Positions 7,579 through 19,529 are shown, counted from the first letter of the stretch. The stretch: DNA of 42,570 nucleotides from Candidatus Sedimenticola endophacoides (GCA_003062205.1 PQCP01000109.1:1-42570), one strand, 5' to 3'. Notes: generated by a model from the sequence alone, not told the origin. Numbers and translations are program-made.

Positions 7579-9210
7579 ATGAGATGCTTGCTGAAGTTGC
7601 CGGTGCTGCCCCTGCGGTGGGTGCTGGCCGCCCTGCTGATCGGTTGCGGCCATGTCGCTGCGGCGCAGCCGGACCCTCTGCGGGAGCTGGAGGATCTGTT
7701 ACGCCAGGGACATGGTGGCGAGGCCTATGAGTTGGCGCTGGGGTTGCGGGAGGGGCATGAGGGCGAGCCCCGCTTCGACTATCGCTAACCGCCATGGAGA
7801 GCGAAGCGAAGGCGGTTAGTCCCCGATAGGCGTAGGCGCGGTTGTATGGCCGCAGTTACGACCGATAGGGAGTGACGTAGGGCATACAAATAGCGCATCC
7901 GACACGCCGTAGAGTCATTGTGGTCATCATGACGGAGTTGCGCACGAGCAGCTTTGCTGCAATGTGCGGGACGGAGTCGTGATGAGCGCAGGACGGTCGG
8001 GGCAGTAACGGCTGTCGCGTTGGCGAGTCGATTTTGGGGACTGGGATGTCCCAAAATCTTTCACGAGGTAGCGACACTCTTGCTGCTGGGGATCAGCGCC
8101 CTCGACAGCGGCCATCTCAGCGAGGGTGTGTTCGCCCTGGAACGCCTGCTGCGCCAGCATCCGGCGCAGGATCCGGCCCGCCTGCAGTTGGGACGCGGCT
8201 ATTATCTGCTGGAGCAGGACCGGCGCGCGCGCCACGAATTCGAACAGATCCTCTCCCATGACCCCGAACAGGCCCTGCGGCTCAGCGCGGAGCGCTTTAT
8301 CAAGGCGCTGGATCGGCGTGCGGGCCGTTACCGGCGCAGTCTGAACGCCTGGCTGGCGGCCGGGCTGGGCCACCACAGCAACCTCAACGCCGGGCCGGAG
8401 AGCACGCTCTTTCCCCCGTACACCCTTCCTGCCTCGGCAAGGGCCCAGGAGAGCCCGTTCGCCCTGGCCGCCGGTGGTATCGGTTTTGCCCAGCTCCTGG
8501 CGCCCCGTACCCAGTTGCTGCTGCTCGCCGACCTGGAGCAGCGCGAATACACCGACTCTCCGCTCGACAGCACCCGGCTCAACCTGCGCGCCGGTCTGGA
8601 CCTGCAACGCGGCGCCAACGATGCCAGCCTCTATCTCCAGGGCCGGGAACAGTGGATCGATGGCGACGCCTATCGCCGCTACCGTGGCGCGGGAATCGAT
8701 CTGCACCACCGGCTCTCTCCGGCCACCCGCCTGAGCGCCTGGTTGCAGGGAGGGGAGATCAGCTATCCGGGGCAGCCGCTGCTCGATACCACCCTGACCA
8801 CCCTGCGTATCGGGGCCAGCCACCGGCTGCCGGGACACGGGTCGCCGTTGCTGTTCGGCTCTCTCTATGCCGGGGAGGAGGAGGCCGACCTGGGGTCGCC
8901 CGCCGCCCGCGCCGCCGCCGAGCGCGACCTGCGGGGTGTGCGCGCCGGGGTTCAGCTGGCGCCCTCCGGGGCGTTCGATCTGTACGCCGTGCTGGGCTAC
9001 GAGGAGAGCCGCTACGGTGCTCCCGATCTGCTCTATTCGGTGGTCAGGGAGGATGAATTGACCACCCTGCGGCTCGGTGGCCGCTGGCACCTGGACCGGC
9101 AGTGGAGCCTGCGGGGCGAGCTGCTGCACACCGACAACGATTCGAATCTGCGTATGAAGGCGTACCGGGGCACCGAGGCGAGCCTGCGGGTGCGTTATGA
9201 TTTCAGATAG
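7579..9210 (+). pseudogene. TPR plus outer-membrane beta-barrel protein (SLAM/DUF560-like), split by the element
   Basis: The gene is 7579-7782 joined to 8083-9210 in one frame, 443 residues when joined. An N-terminal signal peptide (MRCLLKLPVLPLRWVLAALL...HVAAAQ) precedes a TPR-like helical part. The rest is beta-barrel-like, with alternating strands and a final RVRYDFR typical of an outer-membrane C-terminus. The layout resembles surface lipoprotein assembly modifier-type proteins. GGGAGG six bases upstream selects ATG 7579 over 7573. The joint FDY|LLGISALDSG rebuilds the motif I recall for this family (FDYLLGxAALDxG), which shows that the insert is exactly 300 bp. As it stands, the product ends after 69 residues. 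FecR follows after 10 bp, so the two form an operon. Confidence 0.8.
7783..8082 (+). mobile_element. 300-bp repeated element, copy 2 (in TPR/beta-barrel gene)
   Basis: Base-for-base the same as copy 1 by eye. Left flank ...TTCGACTAT, right flank CTGCTGGGG..., with no duplicated bases. Phase 0, sense to the host gene. The site falls inside a conserved motif (FDY/LLG), which makes the boundaries of the element especially clear here. Confidence 0.95.
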
Positions 9211-9220
9211 GAGGGAGACC

Positions 9221-10129
9221 ATGGTGCGAGAGCGGTTGCATATCGCCGCGTCCGTGGGGCGCGGTCTGCTGGTGGCGGGTCTGTTGGGATTGCTGGCCGT
9301 CCAGAGCGCGGCCGGCTCCGAACCGGCCGGGCGGGTACTCGCCAGCGTCGGCGATTTTCATGCCGAGCAGGAGGCCGGAGAGGCGCGGCCTCTGGCGCGC
9401 CGCTCCCCGGTGTTCGCCACCGATACCCTGGTCACCGGGGCCGATGCTTACGGGCAGGTGCGCTTCAGCGACGGGGCGCTGTTCGAATTCCCCGCCGAAT
9501 CGCGTTTCCGGGTCGAGGCGTATGCGTTCGACCCGGCCGCGCCGGAGGAGGGAGAGGCGCTGCTCCATCTGCTGAAGGGGGCGATGCGCACGGTCACCGG
9601 CGCCATCGGCAAGGAGAACCGGGAGCACTACCGGGTGAGCACCCCGGTGGCCACCATCGGTCTGCGCGGTACTCACTGGGGGATACGCCTGTGCGAGAAC
9701 GGCGGGTGCCGGGACCCCGACGGCAACCCCCTTGCCGACGGCCTCTATGGGGGGGTGATCGACGGTGCGGTCCTGGTCCGTACCCAGGCTGGAGAGCTGC
9801 TCTGTTCCCCGGGGATGTTCTTTTACGTGGCGGGACCACAGAGCCCGCCGCGGCTGCTGCCGGGTCCGCCCGGGGTGGTCTTTTCCGGGGGCGGCTCGGC
9901 CACCGGGGCGGGAACCCGGGAGCTCGGGTTGCATGGCGCGCCCCTGGGGACCCTGCTTCCCGAGCTGCAATGGCGTGGTCCCGGGGTGGAGGGCGGTTAC
10001 CGCGCGGGTGACCAGCTGGACAGCCGCGGGTTGCCCCAGGGGGGCGGCGGAGGACAGATCGATTCGGGGGGCGACTATTTCACGCTAACCGCCATGGAGA
10101 GCGAAGCGAAGGCGGTTAGTCCCCGATAG
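9221..10129 (+). CDS. FecR-domain periplasmic protein with element-altered C-terminus
   Basis: A protein with a signal peptide (about residues 1-32) and a FecR domain (about 40-165: SDGALFEFPAES..., then STPVATIGLRGTHWG, the usual FecR-domain end). A Gly/Pro-rich tail follows. FecR domains are exported sensing or scaffold modules; here the neighbours are a beta-barrel protein and a CHASE2 cyclase rather than a sigma factor. GGAGGGAG precedes ATG 9221. The element enters within the sixth codon from the end. The present frame ends LTAMESEAKAVSPR using element sequence (302 residues). Without the element the frame ends YFSVGQ with stop at 10394-10396 (291 residues). The protein is therefore probably still functional. 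Confidence 0.85.
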   Translation: MVRERLHIAASVGRGLLVAGLLGLLAVQSAAGSEPAGRVLASVGDFHAEQEAGEARPLARRSPVFATDTLVTGADAYGQVRFSDGALFEFPAESRFRVEAYAFDPAAPEEGEALLHLLKGAMRTVTGAIGKENREHYRVSTPVATIGLRGTHWGIRLCENGGCRDPDGNPLADGLYGGVIDGAVLVRTQAGELLCSPGMFFYVAGPQSPPRLLPGPPGVVFSGGGSATGAGTRELGLHGAPLGTLLPELQWRGPGVEGGYRAGDQLDSRGLPQGGGGGQIDSGGDYFTLTAMESEAKAVSPR

Positions 10130-10382
10130 GCGTAGGCGCGGTTGTATGGCCGCAGTTACGACCGATAGGGAGTGACGTAGGGCATACAAATAGCGCATCC
10201 GACACGCCGTAGAGTCATTGTGGTCATCATGACGGAGTTGCGCACGAGCAGCTTTGCTGCAATGTGCGGGACGGAGTCGTGATGAGCGCAGGACGGTCGG
10301 GGCAGTAACGGCTGTCGCGTTGGCGAGTCGATTTTGGGGACTGGGATGTCCCAAAATCTTTCACGAGGTAGCGACACTCTTG
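10083..10382 (+). mobile_element. 300-bp repeated element, copy 3 (3' end of FecR gene)
   Basis: Same sequence as the other copies. Left flank ...TATTTCA, right flank GTGTAGGGC..., with no target duplication. This is the only copy in phase 1, entering after the first base of a codon. With it removed, the FecR gene stops 12 bp short of the convergent CHASE2-cyclase gene. Confidence 0.95.
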
Positions 10383-10408
10383 GTGTAGGGCAGTAGGTTG
10401 GCGCCGAA

Positions 10409-12649
10409 TTACTTGCTGGTGTGGTTGAATACTCCGTCCCAGCGCGCCGGCAACTTCCCGGATGGATGCGCCGTGAGGCGCTCCAGGAGAATGCGGTTGA
10501 ACCCCTGGCCGGGGTGGTCGCGTGACAGCTGGCGCAGAATTTCTTGCGCCTCGGTCCACTCCCCGGCGAAGTAGTGGGTCATGGCGGTTTCGTGCCGTTC
10601 CAGCCCTTGGAGCAGCGGCGCGTCGGCATCGCGTCGGCGTCCCACCAGCTCATAGAGGGTCTCCGGTTCACTCCGTCCCTTTACCCTGACCCGGTCGAGC
10701 CGGCGGAACAGGTAGTCCCCCTGCCCCTCTCGGGTCTGCTCACCGACGATGATCGTGACACCGTAGTAACGGGTCAGGCCCTCCAGGCGGGAGGCGAGAT
10801 TGACGCTGTCTCCGAGTACCGTATAGGCCTTGCGATAGATCGAGCCCATGTTGCCGACGCTCATCTCACCGCTGTTGACGCCGATGCCGATCTCGAATGC
10901 GGGCAGTCCCTCGGCGGCCAGCAGGGGTTTCAGTGCCTCCAGCCCTTCGCGCATGCACAGGGCGCTCTCCAGGCCGTGACGGGCGTGTTGGGCATCACTC
11001 AGCGGCGCCCCCCAGAAGGCCATCACCATATCGCCCACGTATTTGTCCACCGTCCCCTGCTGTTCGAAGATGATGCGGGTCATCTGCGACAGGTAAAGAT
11101 TGAGCAGGCGGGCGAGCTTACGGGGGGGGAGGTCCTCGGAGATGCGGGTGAACTGCTGAATGTCGGCGAACAGTACGGTCATCTGGCGGCGGTCGCCCTC
11201 GAAGCCGAACTCCTCCAGACTGCGGTTCATCCGTTCCACCAGTGATTGCGGCACATACTGGCCGAACATCTCCTTCAATCGACGGCGGCTCAGCACCTCG
11301 CCGGTGAAACCGATCACCAGATTGTAGAGGGCCAGGGCCAGTACCATCATCAGTGCCGAGGTGACGCCCACCACCAGATGCTGGGCGGACCACATCCAGT
11401 AACTGAACCAGGCCAGTGAACCGGCGGCGGCGGAATTGATCAGCAACTGCCACCCCACGCCCGCGAAGGGGAGGGTCAGTGACAGAAGGAGGCCGAGCAG
11501 GATCATGGCGGTGAAGTTGACGCCTTCGGCCCATTTGGGTTCGTGGGGAAAGCGGAGTCCACGGCGGATGTCGGCGTAGTCAAGGATTCCTGCGATCACC
11601 GTGGCGTGGACCTCCACCCCGGGGAACTGGGGGTGCAGTGGGGTGCTGCGCAGGTCGAATAACCCCTTGGCGCTGGAGCCGATCAGGGCGATGCGATTGC
11701 GCAGCTTGCGCGGGTCGGCGGTGCCGTTCAGCACATCGCTGGCCGAAAGATAGTCGAACATTCCCTGGGGCGGACGGTAGGGGATGATTACCCGGCCGCG
11801 CTCGTCGGTCGGGATCTCCAGGGTGCCGGGAAGGAGTACCCGTTCCAGTTCCTGTGCCTCGCCGATTTGTTCAATACCGAGGGTGATTTCATCCTGCAGT
11901 AGATAGAGGCGCAGGGTCTCCAGGGCCAGGGAGGGGTAGAGTTTACCGTTGTGTGCGATCAGCAGGTTGTAGCGGCGCAATTGGCCGTCGGCGTCGGGAG
12001 TGATATTGAAGAAGCCCGCGCCCGGAGCAGCCTCGCTGAGCAGTGGCAGATTAGCGGTATGGCCGGGCATGGTGTCGATAGCCACCGCCGCTACTTGTGC
12101 CGGATTGGTGATCCGCAGGGGCGGGCCGAGACGGCCTTTGGTGTAGTTGTTCTTGTTGAACAGTTGGCCCAGCACGATGTCATGGGATCCCAGCGCCCGG
12201 GCCAATTCGGTATCGCCATCCAGGGTTGCGGCCAGCCTCGTCAGGGTTCGGGAGAGGGCCGGGTCGCTCTCCACGCCGAGCTGTCGGGCGACAACGGCGG
12301 CCGGGTTGGGTTCGGGTTCGGAAAACACCGCGTCGATAGCACTGACCACAACCCCCTGTTTGTGCAGTTGCTCCAGCAGACGGGACAGGGTGCGGCGGGG
12401 CCAGGGCCATCGGCCTTCGGTGCTGAGGGAGTGTTCGTCGATATCGATAATGACAACGGCCGGATGAGGGGCCTGTTCGCCAAACGGATTTCCCGAAAGA
12501 CGGAGGTCGTAGGCGATACGCTCCAAACGCTCCCTTATACCGGTCACCATGTGATTGTCCGTGTGCAGCCAGAACAGCGACAGCAGGACGATGAGCAGGC
12601 TGCCGGTGATGCCGGCCAGCTTGCGTCCGGTGGGGATGGGCAGTTTCAT
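10409..12649 (-). CDS. CHASE2-domain adenylate/guanylate cyclase
   Basis: A 746-residue sensor cyclase. It has an N-terminal membrane helix (about 12-27), a periplasmic CHASE2 domain (about 35-335, with VVIIDIDEHSL, GRWPWPR and ALIGSSAKGL), and about three membrane helices (about 370-450). A cytoplasmic class III cyclase domain follows. The cyclase keeps both metal Asp residues, in LFADIQQFT and VGDMVMAFWG, and the motif VLGDSVNLASRLE. It should couple an envelope signal to cAMP (or cGMP). CHASE2 cyclases next to FecR-domain genes are a recurrent bacterial arrangement. It is convergent with the FecR gene and intact. Confidence 0.92.
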   Translation of the reverse strand: MKLPIPTGRKLAGITGSLLIVLLSLFWLHTDNHMVTGIRERLERIAYDLRLSGNPFGEQAPHPAVVIIDIDEHSLSTEGRWPWPRRTLSRLLEQLHKQGVVVSAIDAVFSEPEPNPAAVVARQLGVESDPALSRTLTRLAATLDGDTELARALGSHDIVLGQLFNKNNYTKGRLGPPLRITNPAQVAAVAIDTMPGHTANLPLLSEAAPGAGFFNITPDADGQLRRYNLLIAHNGKLYPSLALETLRLYLLQDEITLGIEQIGEAQELERVLLPGTLEIPTDERGRVIIPYRPPQGMFDYLSASDVLNGTADPRKLRNRIALIGSSAKGLFDLRSTPLHPQFPGVEVHATVIAGILDYADIRRGLRFPHEPKWAEGVNFTAMILLGLLLSLTLPFAGVGWQLLINSAAAGSLAWFSYWMWSAQHLVVGVTSALMMVLALALYNLVIGFTGEVLSRRRLKEMFGQYVPQSLVERMNRSLEEFGFEGDRRQMTVLFADIQQFTRISEDLPPRKLARLLNLYLSQMTRIIFEQQGTVDKYVGDMVMAFWGAPLSDAQHARHGLESALCMREGLEALKPLLAAEGLPAFEIGIGVNSGEMSVGNMGSIYRKAYTVLGDSVNLASRLEGLTRYYGVTIIVGEQTREGQGDYLFRRLDRVRVKGRSEPETLYELVGRRRDADAPLLQGLERHETAMTHYFAGEWTEAQEILRQLSRDHPGQGFNRILLERLTAHPSGKLPARWDGVFNHTSK

Positions 12650-12689
12650 AATCCGATTCTATGCCAACGTCTCAGTTTGCCGAAACGGA

Positions 12690-14312
12690 TCACTCTTCGG
12701 TCGGTGAGCAGTCGTAGACCGGGTCGTCGTCCACCGCATCGATCTGCGACGGATGCAGGTAGCGCTCGGCATACTGAAGGTAGACCCGCTCGCGGATGAA
12801 CAGTTGAACCAGCTTCAGGTCCAGGTGCCCACCCTGCGCCATGCGGCAGATGATTTGCAGCGCCTGGGAGAGCATGATCGGGTCGCGGTAGGGGCGGTCG
12901 TGGGCGGTGATCGCCTCGAACACATCGGCGATGGCCATGATCCGCGCCGGGACCGAGAGTTGCTCCCGGGTCAAACCGTTGGGGTAACCGCTGCCGTCCA
13001 CGTGTTCATGGTGTCCCCCAGCGTATTCCGGAACGTGGCGCAGATAGGCGGGGAAGCGCAGGCCCTTGAGCATCAGGATCGAGGCATTGGCGTGCTGGTT
13101 GATCTTCTCCCGCTCCCGTTCCGACAGGGTACCCTTGCGGATGCTCAGCAGATCGATCTCCTCGCTGCTCAGAAAGGGGTGCGTTTGGCCGTCGCCGTCG
13201 CGCCAGCGGCGCTGGCCGACCCGATGAATACGCCGCAGCGTCTCCTGGTCGATGAATTCGCCGCCGACGTTGATTCGACGTAGAAACTCCAGGTCATTGT
13301 CGAGTGCCGCCATATCCCGGTCATGGGCCTGCTGCAGCGCTCCATCCGCATCGTCCACCCCGGCGCGCCGCTCCAGATACGCCAGCTGCATGTCGCGCCT
13401 GATCAGCTCCGCGCGCAGCCCGATTACCTGGATTCGGTCGAAACGGGTGTCGAGCTTGGTGGATTTGTTCAGCAGGTGGTCGGGGGTGGTGATCTTGCCG
13501 CAATCGTGCAGGCGTCCGGCGATCTCCAGTTCATAACGGTCGGATTCGCTCAGAGGGAGATGGGTGTCGGCGTCGCTGCTGCTGTTGGCCGCCTCGGCCA
13601 ACAGCAGGGTCAGGGCCGACACCCGTTTGCTGTGCCCGGCGGTGAAGGGCGAGCGCTCGTCGATCACTTCGCTGATCATGTTGACCAGCGACTCGAACAG
13701 TTCCCGCTGCTCGTCGATGAACCGCTGGTTGGTCAGGGCCACCGCCGCCTGGGAGGCGAGAGACTCGACCAGATGCTGATCGTTGACGCTGAACGGGATC
13801 GTCTCCCCGTCATCGCCGCGGATGGCATTGATTAGTTGCAGCACGCCGATGACGTCGCCGTCGCTATTGGCCATCGGAACGGCGATGAAGGAGCGGGATC
13901 GGTAGCCGAAGCGCTGGTCGAAGGCCCGGGTTCCGGAGAAGTCGAAGCCGTCTGCCGCATAGAGGTCGGGGATATTCACCGTGCGGTGGGCGCCGGCGGC
14001 GTGGGTGGCGACCAACTGGTGGTTGGGGTTTCCGTCTTCCAGAAACAGCGGGAGAGGGGGGAAGCGTTGATCACCGGGATTCAGATCGTAGTTCCAGTGG
14101 ATGCCGAGCGAACGGGTCATCAGGATCTTGAAGTCGAGATGGCGCGCGTCGTGCGACACCAGGTAGAGGGTGCCGCCGTCGGCGTTGGTGAGAGAGCGGG
14201 CGCTGTCGAGGATGCGCTCCAGCAGGCGCGGCGTCTCACGCTCGGCGGAGAGGGCGATACCGATGGCGTTGAGCCGGTGCAGGCGGTCGATCAGCGAGCG
14301 GTTGGCGTCCAT
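12690..14312 (-). CDS. GAF and HD-GYP domain protein (c-di-GMP phosphodiesterase)
   Basis: A 540-residue protein. A GAF domain occupies about 25-198 (LTNADGGTLYLV..., IAVPMANSDGDVIGVLQLIN). The HD-GYP domain begins near 205, with GHSKRVS, the HD pair in RLHDCGKI (269-270), HHEHVDGSGYPNGL (GYP at 442-444) and ADVFEAITAHDRPYR. About 120 residues lie between the HD motif and the ILMLKG-to-GYP part, more than in a minimal domain; some HD-GYP subfamilies carry this insert. Likely role: hydrolysis of cyclic di-GMP controlled by a ligand of the GAF domain. AGGGGAGG precedes ATG 14312. It is downstream of glgP on the same strand. Confidence 0.92.
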   Translation of the reverse strand: MDANRSLIDRLHRLNAIGIALSAERETPRLLERILDSARSLTNADGGTLYLVSHDARHLDFKILMTRSLGIHWNYDLNPGDQRFPPLPLFLEDGNPNHQLVATHAAGAHRTVNIPDLYAADGFDFSGTRAFDQRFGYRSRSFIAVPMANSDGDVIGVLQLINAIRGDDGETIPFSVNDQHLVESLASQAAVALTNQRFIDEQRELFESLVNMISEVIDERSPFTAGHSKRVSALTLLLAEAANSSSDADTHLPLSESDRYELEIAGRLHDCGKITTPDHLLNKSTKLDTRFDRIQVIGLRAELIRRDMQLAYLERRAGVDDADGALQQAHDRDMAALDNDLEFLRRINVGGEFIDQETLRRIHRVGQRRWRDGDGQTHPFLSSEEIDLLSIRKGTLSEREREKINQHANASILMLKGLRFPAYLRHVPEYAGGHHEHVDGSGYPNGLTREQLSVPARIMAIADVFEAITAHDRPYRDPIMLSQALQIICRMAQGGHLDLKLVQLFIRERVYLQYAERYLHPSQIDAVDDDPVYDCSPTEE

Positions 14313-14392
14313 GGCGTGTCCTCCCCTTTTAGTAAAGGATGTGCCTGGGGGATAACGGTCCGCTTTCGGGTCCGGGAATACCGGCCCGGGGC

Positions 14393-16918
<2,526 letters not shown>

Positions 16919-17002
16919 GGATCTCTCGGTTCGGTTTCACTTTCGGTTGGGTCGGGGAGTATAGGGCAAGAATCCGGCCATGTGACTCAAGAGAGTTTAA
17001 GC

Positions 17003-17347
17003 TTAGCCAAAAAAAAGCTGATAGGGGCGCTCCAGATCGGAACTGAGTTCGGTCAAGGAAAAGCTGCGTCCTTTAGTGATAAAGTGCTGACCCTCGAAGT
17101 AAATTTGCAGTGTGGGTACGGAAAACACCCGGGACTGGGCGGCCGCCTCGGGGCTGCGGGCGCAGTCGACCTCCACCAGGGCGAGCCGGGGGAAACGCGC
17201 CCCGATCAGGGTGGCGACCCGGGGTTTTAGATCCTGGCAGAGCCGGCAACCGGGGCCGGTGAACCAGATCAGCACGGCCGGCTCCCGGCGTATGCACTCT
17301 TTTAGTGCGTCCGGTGAGACGATGGTCTGGAAGAGGGTTTCCTGCAT
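17003..17347 (-). CDS. Thioredoxin-family protein with GCRLC active site
   Basis: A 114-residue thioredoxin-fold protein. The redox motif is FTGPGCRLCQDLKP (Cys 34 and 37, CRLC instead of the classic CGPC). The cis-proline is in VFSVPTLQIYFEG. It lacks a signal peptide, so it is probably cytoplasmic. The substrate is unknown, and the Arg-Leu between the cysteines suggests a specialised partner. It starts at ATG 17347 and is transcribed away from the MOSC gene. The two genes face away from each other across about 60 bp, which must hold both promoters. Confidence 0.88.
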   Translation of the reverse strand: MQETLFQTIVSPDALKECIRREPAVLIWFTGPGCRLCQDLKPRVATLIGARFPRLALVEVDCARSPEAAAQSRVFSVPTLQIYFEGQHFITKGRSFSLTELSSDLERPYQLFFG

Positions 17348-17407
17348 GGGGCGATGATACCCCCCCTTTGTTCCGCCGGGTAGATGCGGACCGGTGAGGT
17401 TAAGCGG

Positions 17408-18211
17408 ATGGTGCTGAGTGAGATTCATGTGTATCCGGTCAAGTCCTGCGCGGGGATCGCCCTGGAGCGGGCCCGGCTCGGCGCGCGGGGCATACGCCAC
17501 GACCGGCACTGGATGGCGGTGGGCGCCGATGGCGGTTTCCTCAGCCAGCGCCAGCATCCCGCCATGGCCCTGATCCGCACCGCCCTGACCCCAGGCGGGG
17601 TGCGCCTGGAGGCGCCGGGGGTCGCCCCCCTGGAGCTGCCCCTGGCGGACCCGCCTCCCCCGTGGGTGGAGGTCGGGATCTGGGGCGATCGCTGTCAGGC
17701 CGGTTTCATGGGTGAGGCCGCCGCGCGCTGGATCAGCCGCTATCTGCGGGTCCCGGCGCGGCTGGTCTGCCTGCCCGCGACACAGTGCCGCCAAGTCGAT
17801 CTGCGCTATGCGCGGGAGGGGGACCAGGTGGGCTTTGCCGACGGCTTTCCGCTCTTGCTGATCTCCCGGGCGTCGCTGGAGGATCTCAACGCGCGGCTCG
17901 GCGAACCGCTGCCGATGGCGCGCTTCCGGCCCAACCTGGTGGTCGACGGCTGTGCCGCTTATGCCGAGGATGGCTGGCGCAGGATCCGCATCGGCGGCAT
18001 CGAACTGCGACTGGTCAAGCCCTGCTCGCGCTGCCAGGTGATCACCGTGGATCAGGCGACGGCGCGCCCGGGGGTTGAGCCGTTGCGCACCCTCGCCCGC
18101 TATCGGGCACGGGACAATAAGGTCTTTTTCGGACAGAATCTCATTCATATGATGGAGGGGGAGCTGGCCACGGGTATGCCGATCGAGGTGCTGGAACATG
18201 CAAGTGAGTGA
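17408..18211 (+). CDS. MOSC-domain protein (YcbX-like)
   Basis: A 267-residue protein with the two-part structure of YcbX-like molybdenum-cofactor enzymes. The N-terminal barrel motif is EIHVYPVKSCAGI. The MOSC domain has FADGFPLLLIS, MARFRPNLVVDG, and KPCSRCQVITVDQ, where the conserved Cys would bind molybdenum. The C-terminus DNKVFFGQNLIH is typical. It may reduce N-hydroxylated compounds. GAGGTTAAGCGG precedes ATG 17408. It overlaps the start of the DUF1415 gene by 14 bp, so the two are cotranscribed. Confidence 0.9.
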   Translation: MVLSEIHVYPVKSCAGIALERARLGARGIRHDRHWMAVGADGGFLSQRQHPAMALIRTALTPGGVRLEAPGVAPLELPLADPPPPWVEVGIWGDRCQAGFMGEAAARWISRYLRVPARLVCLPATQCRQVDLRYAREGDQVGFADGFPLLLISRASLEDLNARLGEPLPMARFRPNLVVDGCAAYAEDGWRRIRIGGIELRLVKPCSRCQVITVDQATARPGVEPLRTLARYRARDNKVFFGQNLIHMMEGELATGMPIEVLEHASE

Positions 18212-19064
18212 ACAACAGGCGGTGGCGGTCACCAGCCGGTGGATCCGCGAGGTGGTGGTGGGGCTCGGACTCTGCCCCTTCGCCGCGCCGGTGGTGGAGG
18301 CGGAGAGTATCTTCTACGCGGTCACCCAGGCACGCGACGAGGAGGGCATCTATCGCGACATGCTGGCAGCCCTCGACCGCTTCCAGCAGAGCGACGAGCG
18401 GGAGATGGCCACCGGCTTCTTCATCATTCGCTAACCGCCATGGAGAGCGAAGCGAAGGCGGTTAGTCCCCGATAGGCGTAGGCGCGGTTGTATGGCCGCA
18501 GTTACGACCGATAGGGAGTGACGTAGGGCATACAAATAGCGCATCCGACACGCCGTAGAGTCATTGTGGTCATCATGACGGAGTTGCGCACGAGCAGCTT
18601 TGCTGCAATGTGCGGGACGGAGTCGTGATGAGCGCAGGACGGTCGGGGCAGTAACGGCTGTCGCGTTGGCGAGTCGATTTTGGGGACTGGGATGTCCCAA
18701 AATCTTTCACGAGGTAGCGACACTCTTGCCCAACGGCATGGCCCGCTTCGAGGAGTTCAATGCCTTCATGACCCTGGCCGACCAGGCGGTGGTCAACGCC
18801 GGCCTTGCCGGGGTGATACAGATGGTCGCTTTCCACCCGGGGATCCTGTTCGCGGAAACCGACGAGGAGGACCCGGCCAACTACACCAACCGTTCGCCCT
18901 ACCCGATGTTGCACCTGATCCGCGAGGATGATCTGGAGGCGGCGGTGGCGGGCTATCCCGACCCGGACGCCATCCCCGAGCGGAACATACGGCTGCTGCG
19001 CCGCATGGGGCTGACCCGGGTGCGCGAGCTGTTGGCGCGCTGCTACACGGCATCGGCGACATGA
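18198..19064 (+). pseudogene. DUF1415 protein, split by the element
   Basis: The gene is 18198-18428 joined to 18729-19064, same frame, 188 residues. DUF1415 features are GLGLCPFAAPV near the start, VAFHPGILFAET, the strongly conserved ANYTNRSPYPMLHLIRE, and PDAIPERNIRLLRRMG. The function of the family is unknown. The joint GFFII|PNGMARFEEFNAF lines up without a gap with the relatives I recall (a short hydrophobic strand, Pro, then ...DF..YNDF), so the excised length is exactly 300 bp. As it stands, the product ends after 78 residues and lacks the conserved core. Confidence 0.85.
18429..18728 (+). mobile_element. 300-bp repeated element, copy 4 (in DUF1415 gene)
   Basis: Same sequence as the other copies. 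Left flank ...TTCATCATT, right flank CCCAACGGC..., with no duplicated target. Phase 0, sense to the host. Confidence 0.95.
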
Positions 19065-19118
19065 GCGGTTTCCCGGATGCCCATGCTGGCCCTGGGACCG
19101 TTCGGGGGGGCGGCGGGC

Positions 19119-19529
19119 ATGCCTGACTGCTGCTCCGGTTCCCGTGCCGGGCAGCGCCCGTGCCCGGTCAGCGGTCAGCTGTGCGCGGTGGTGTCGAGGC
19201 GCACGGTGCTGCACCACCTGCAGGCGCCCTGGTCCCGGGAGGTGCGGGAGCAGGATTATTACTTCTGTGACGATCCCGGCTGCCCCGTGGTCTATTTCGA
19301 CCGGGACGCATCGACGATTACCGCCGAGGCCCTTCGCACGGAGGTCGGGGTAAAGGCGCTGGGGCTAGATGCCACGCTCTGCTACTGCTTCGGCATTTCA
19401 TTCGGGGCCGCGGCCGATAACCCCGCCATCAGAGAGTTCGTGGTGGAGCAGACCCAACAGGGGATCTGCGCCTGTGAAGCGCGCAATCCCTCCGGGCGGT
19501 GCTGCCTGCGGGACTTTCCTACCCGGTGA
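19119..19529 (+). CDS. CopZ-like cysteine-rich metal/[2Fe-2S] protein
   Basis: A 136-residue Cys-rich protein (MPDCCSGS..., KCP-like CPVSGQ, YYFCDDPGCPVVYFD, TLCYCFG, GICACEARNPSGRCCL). The spacing resembles the N-terminal iron-sulfur/zinc domain of the CopZ copper chaperone of Archaeoglobus, whose stand-alone homologues are common. Likely a metal- or cluster-binding redox protein; the partner is not evident here. The start chosen is ATG 19119 behind a G-rich run; ATG 19077 is possible. It follows the DUF1415 gene on the same strand after a short gap. Confidence 0.75.
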   Translation: MPDCCSGSRAGQRPCPVSGQLCAVVSRRTVLHHLQAPWSREVREQDYYFCDDPGCPVVYFDRDASTITAEALRTEVGVKALGLDATLCYCFGISFGAAADNPAIREFVVEQTQQGICACEARNPSGRCCLRDFPTR

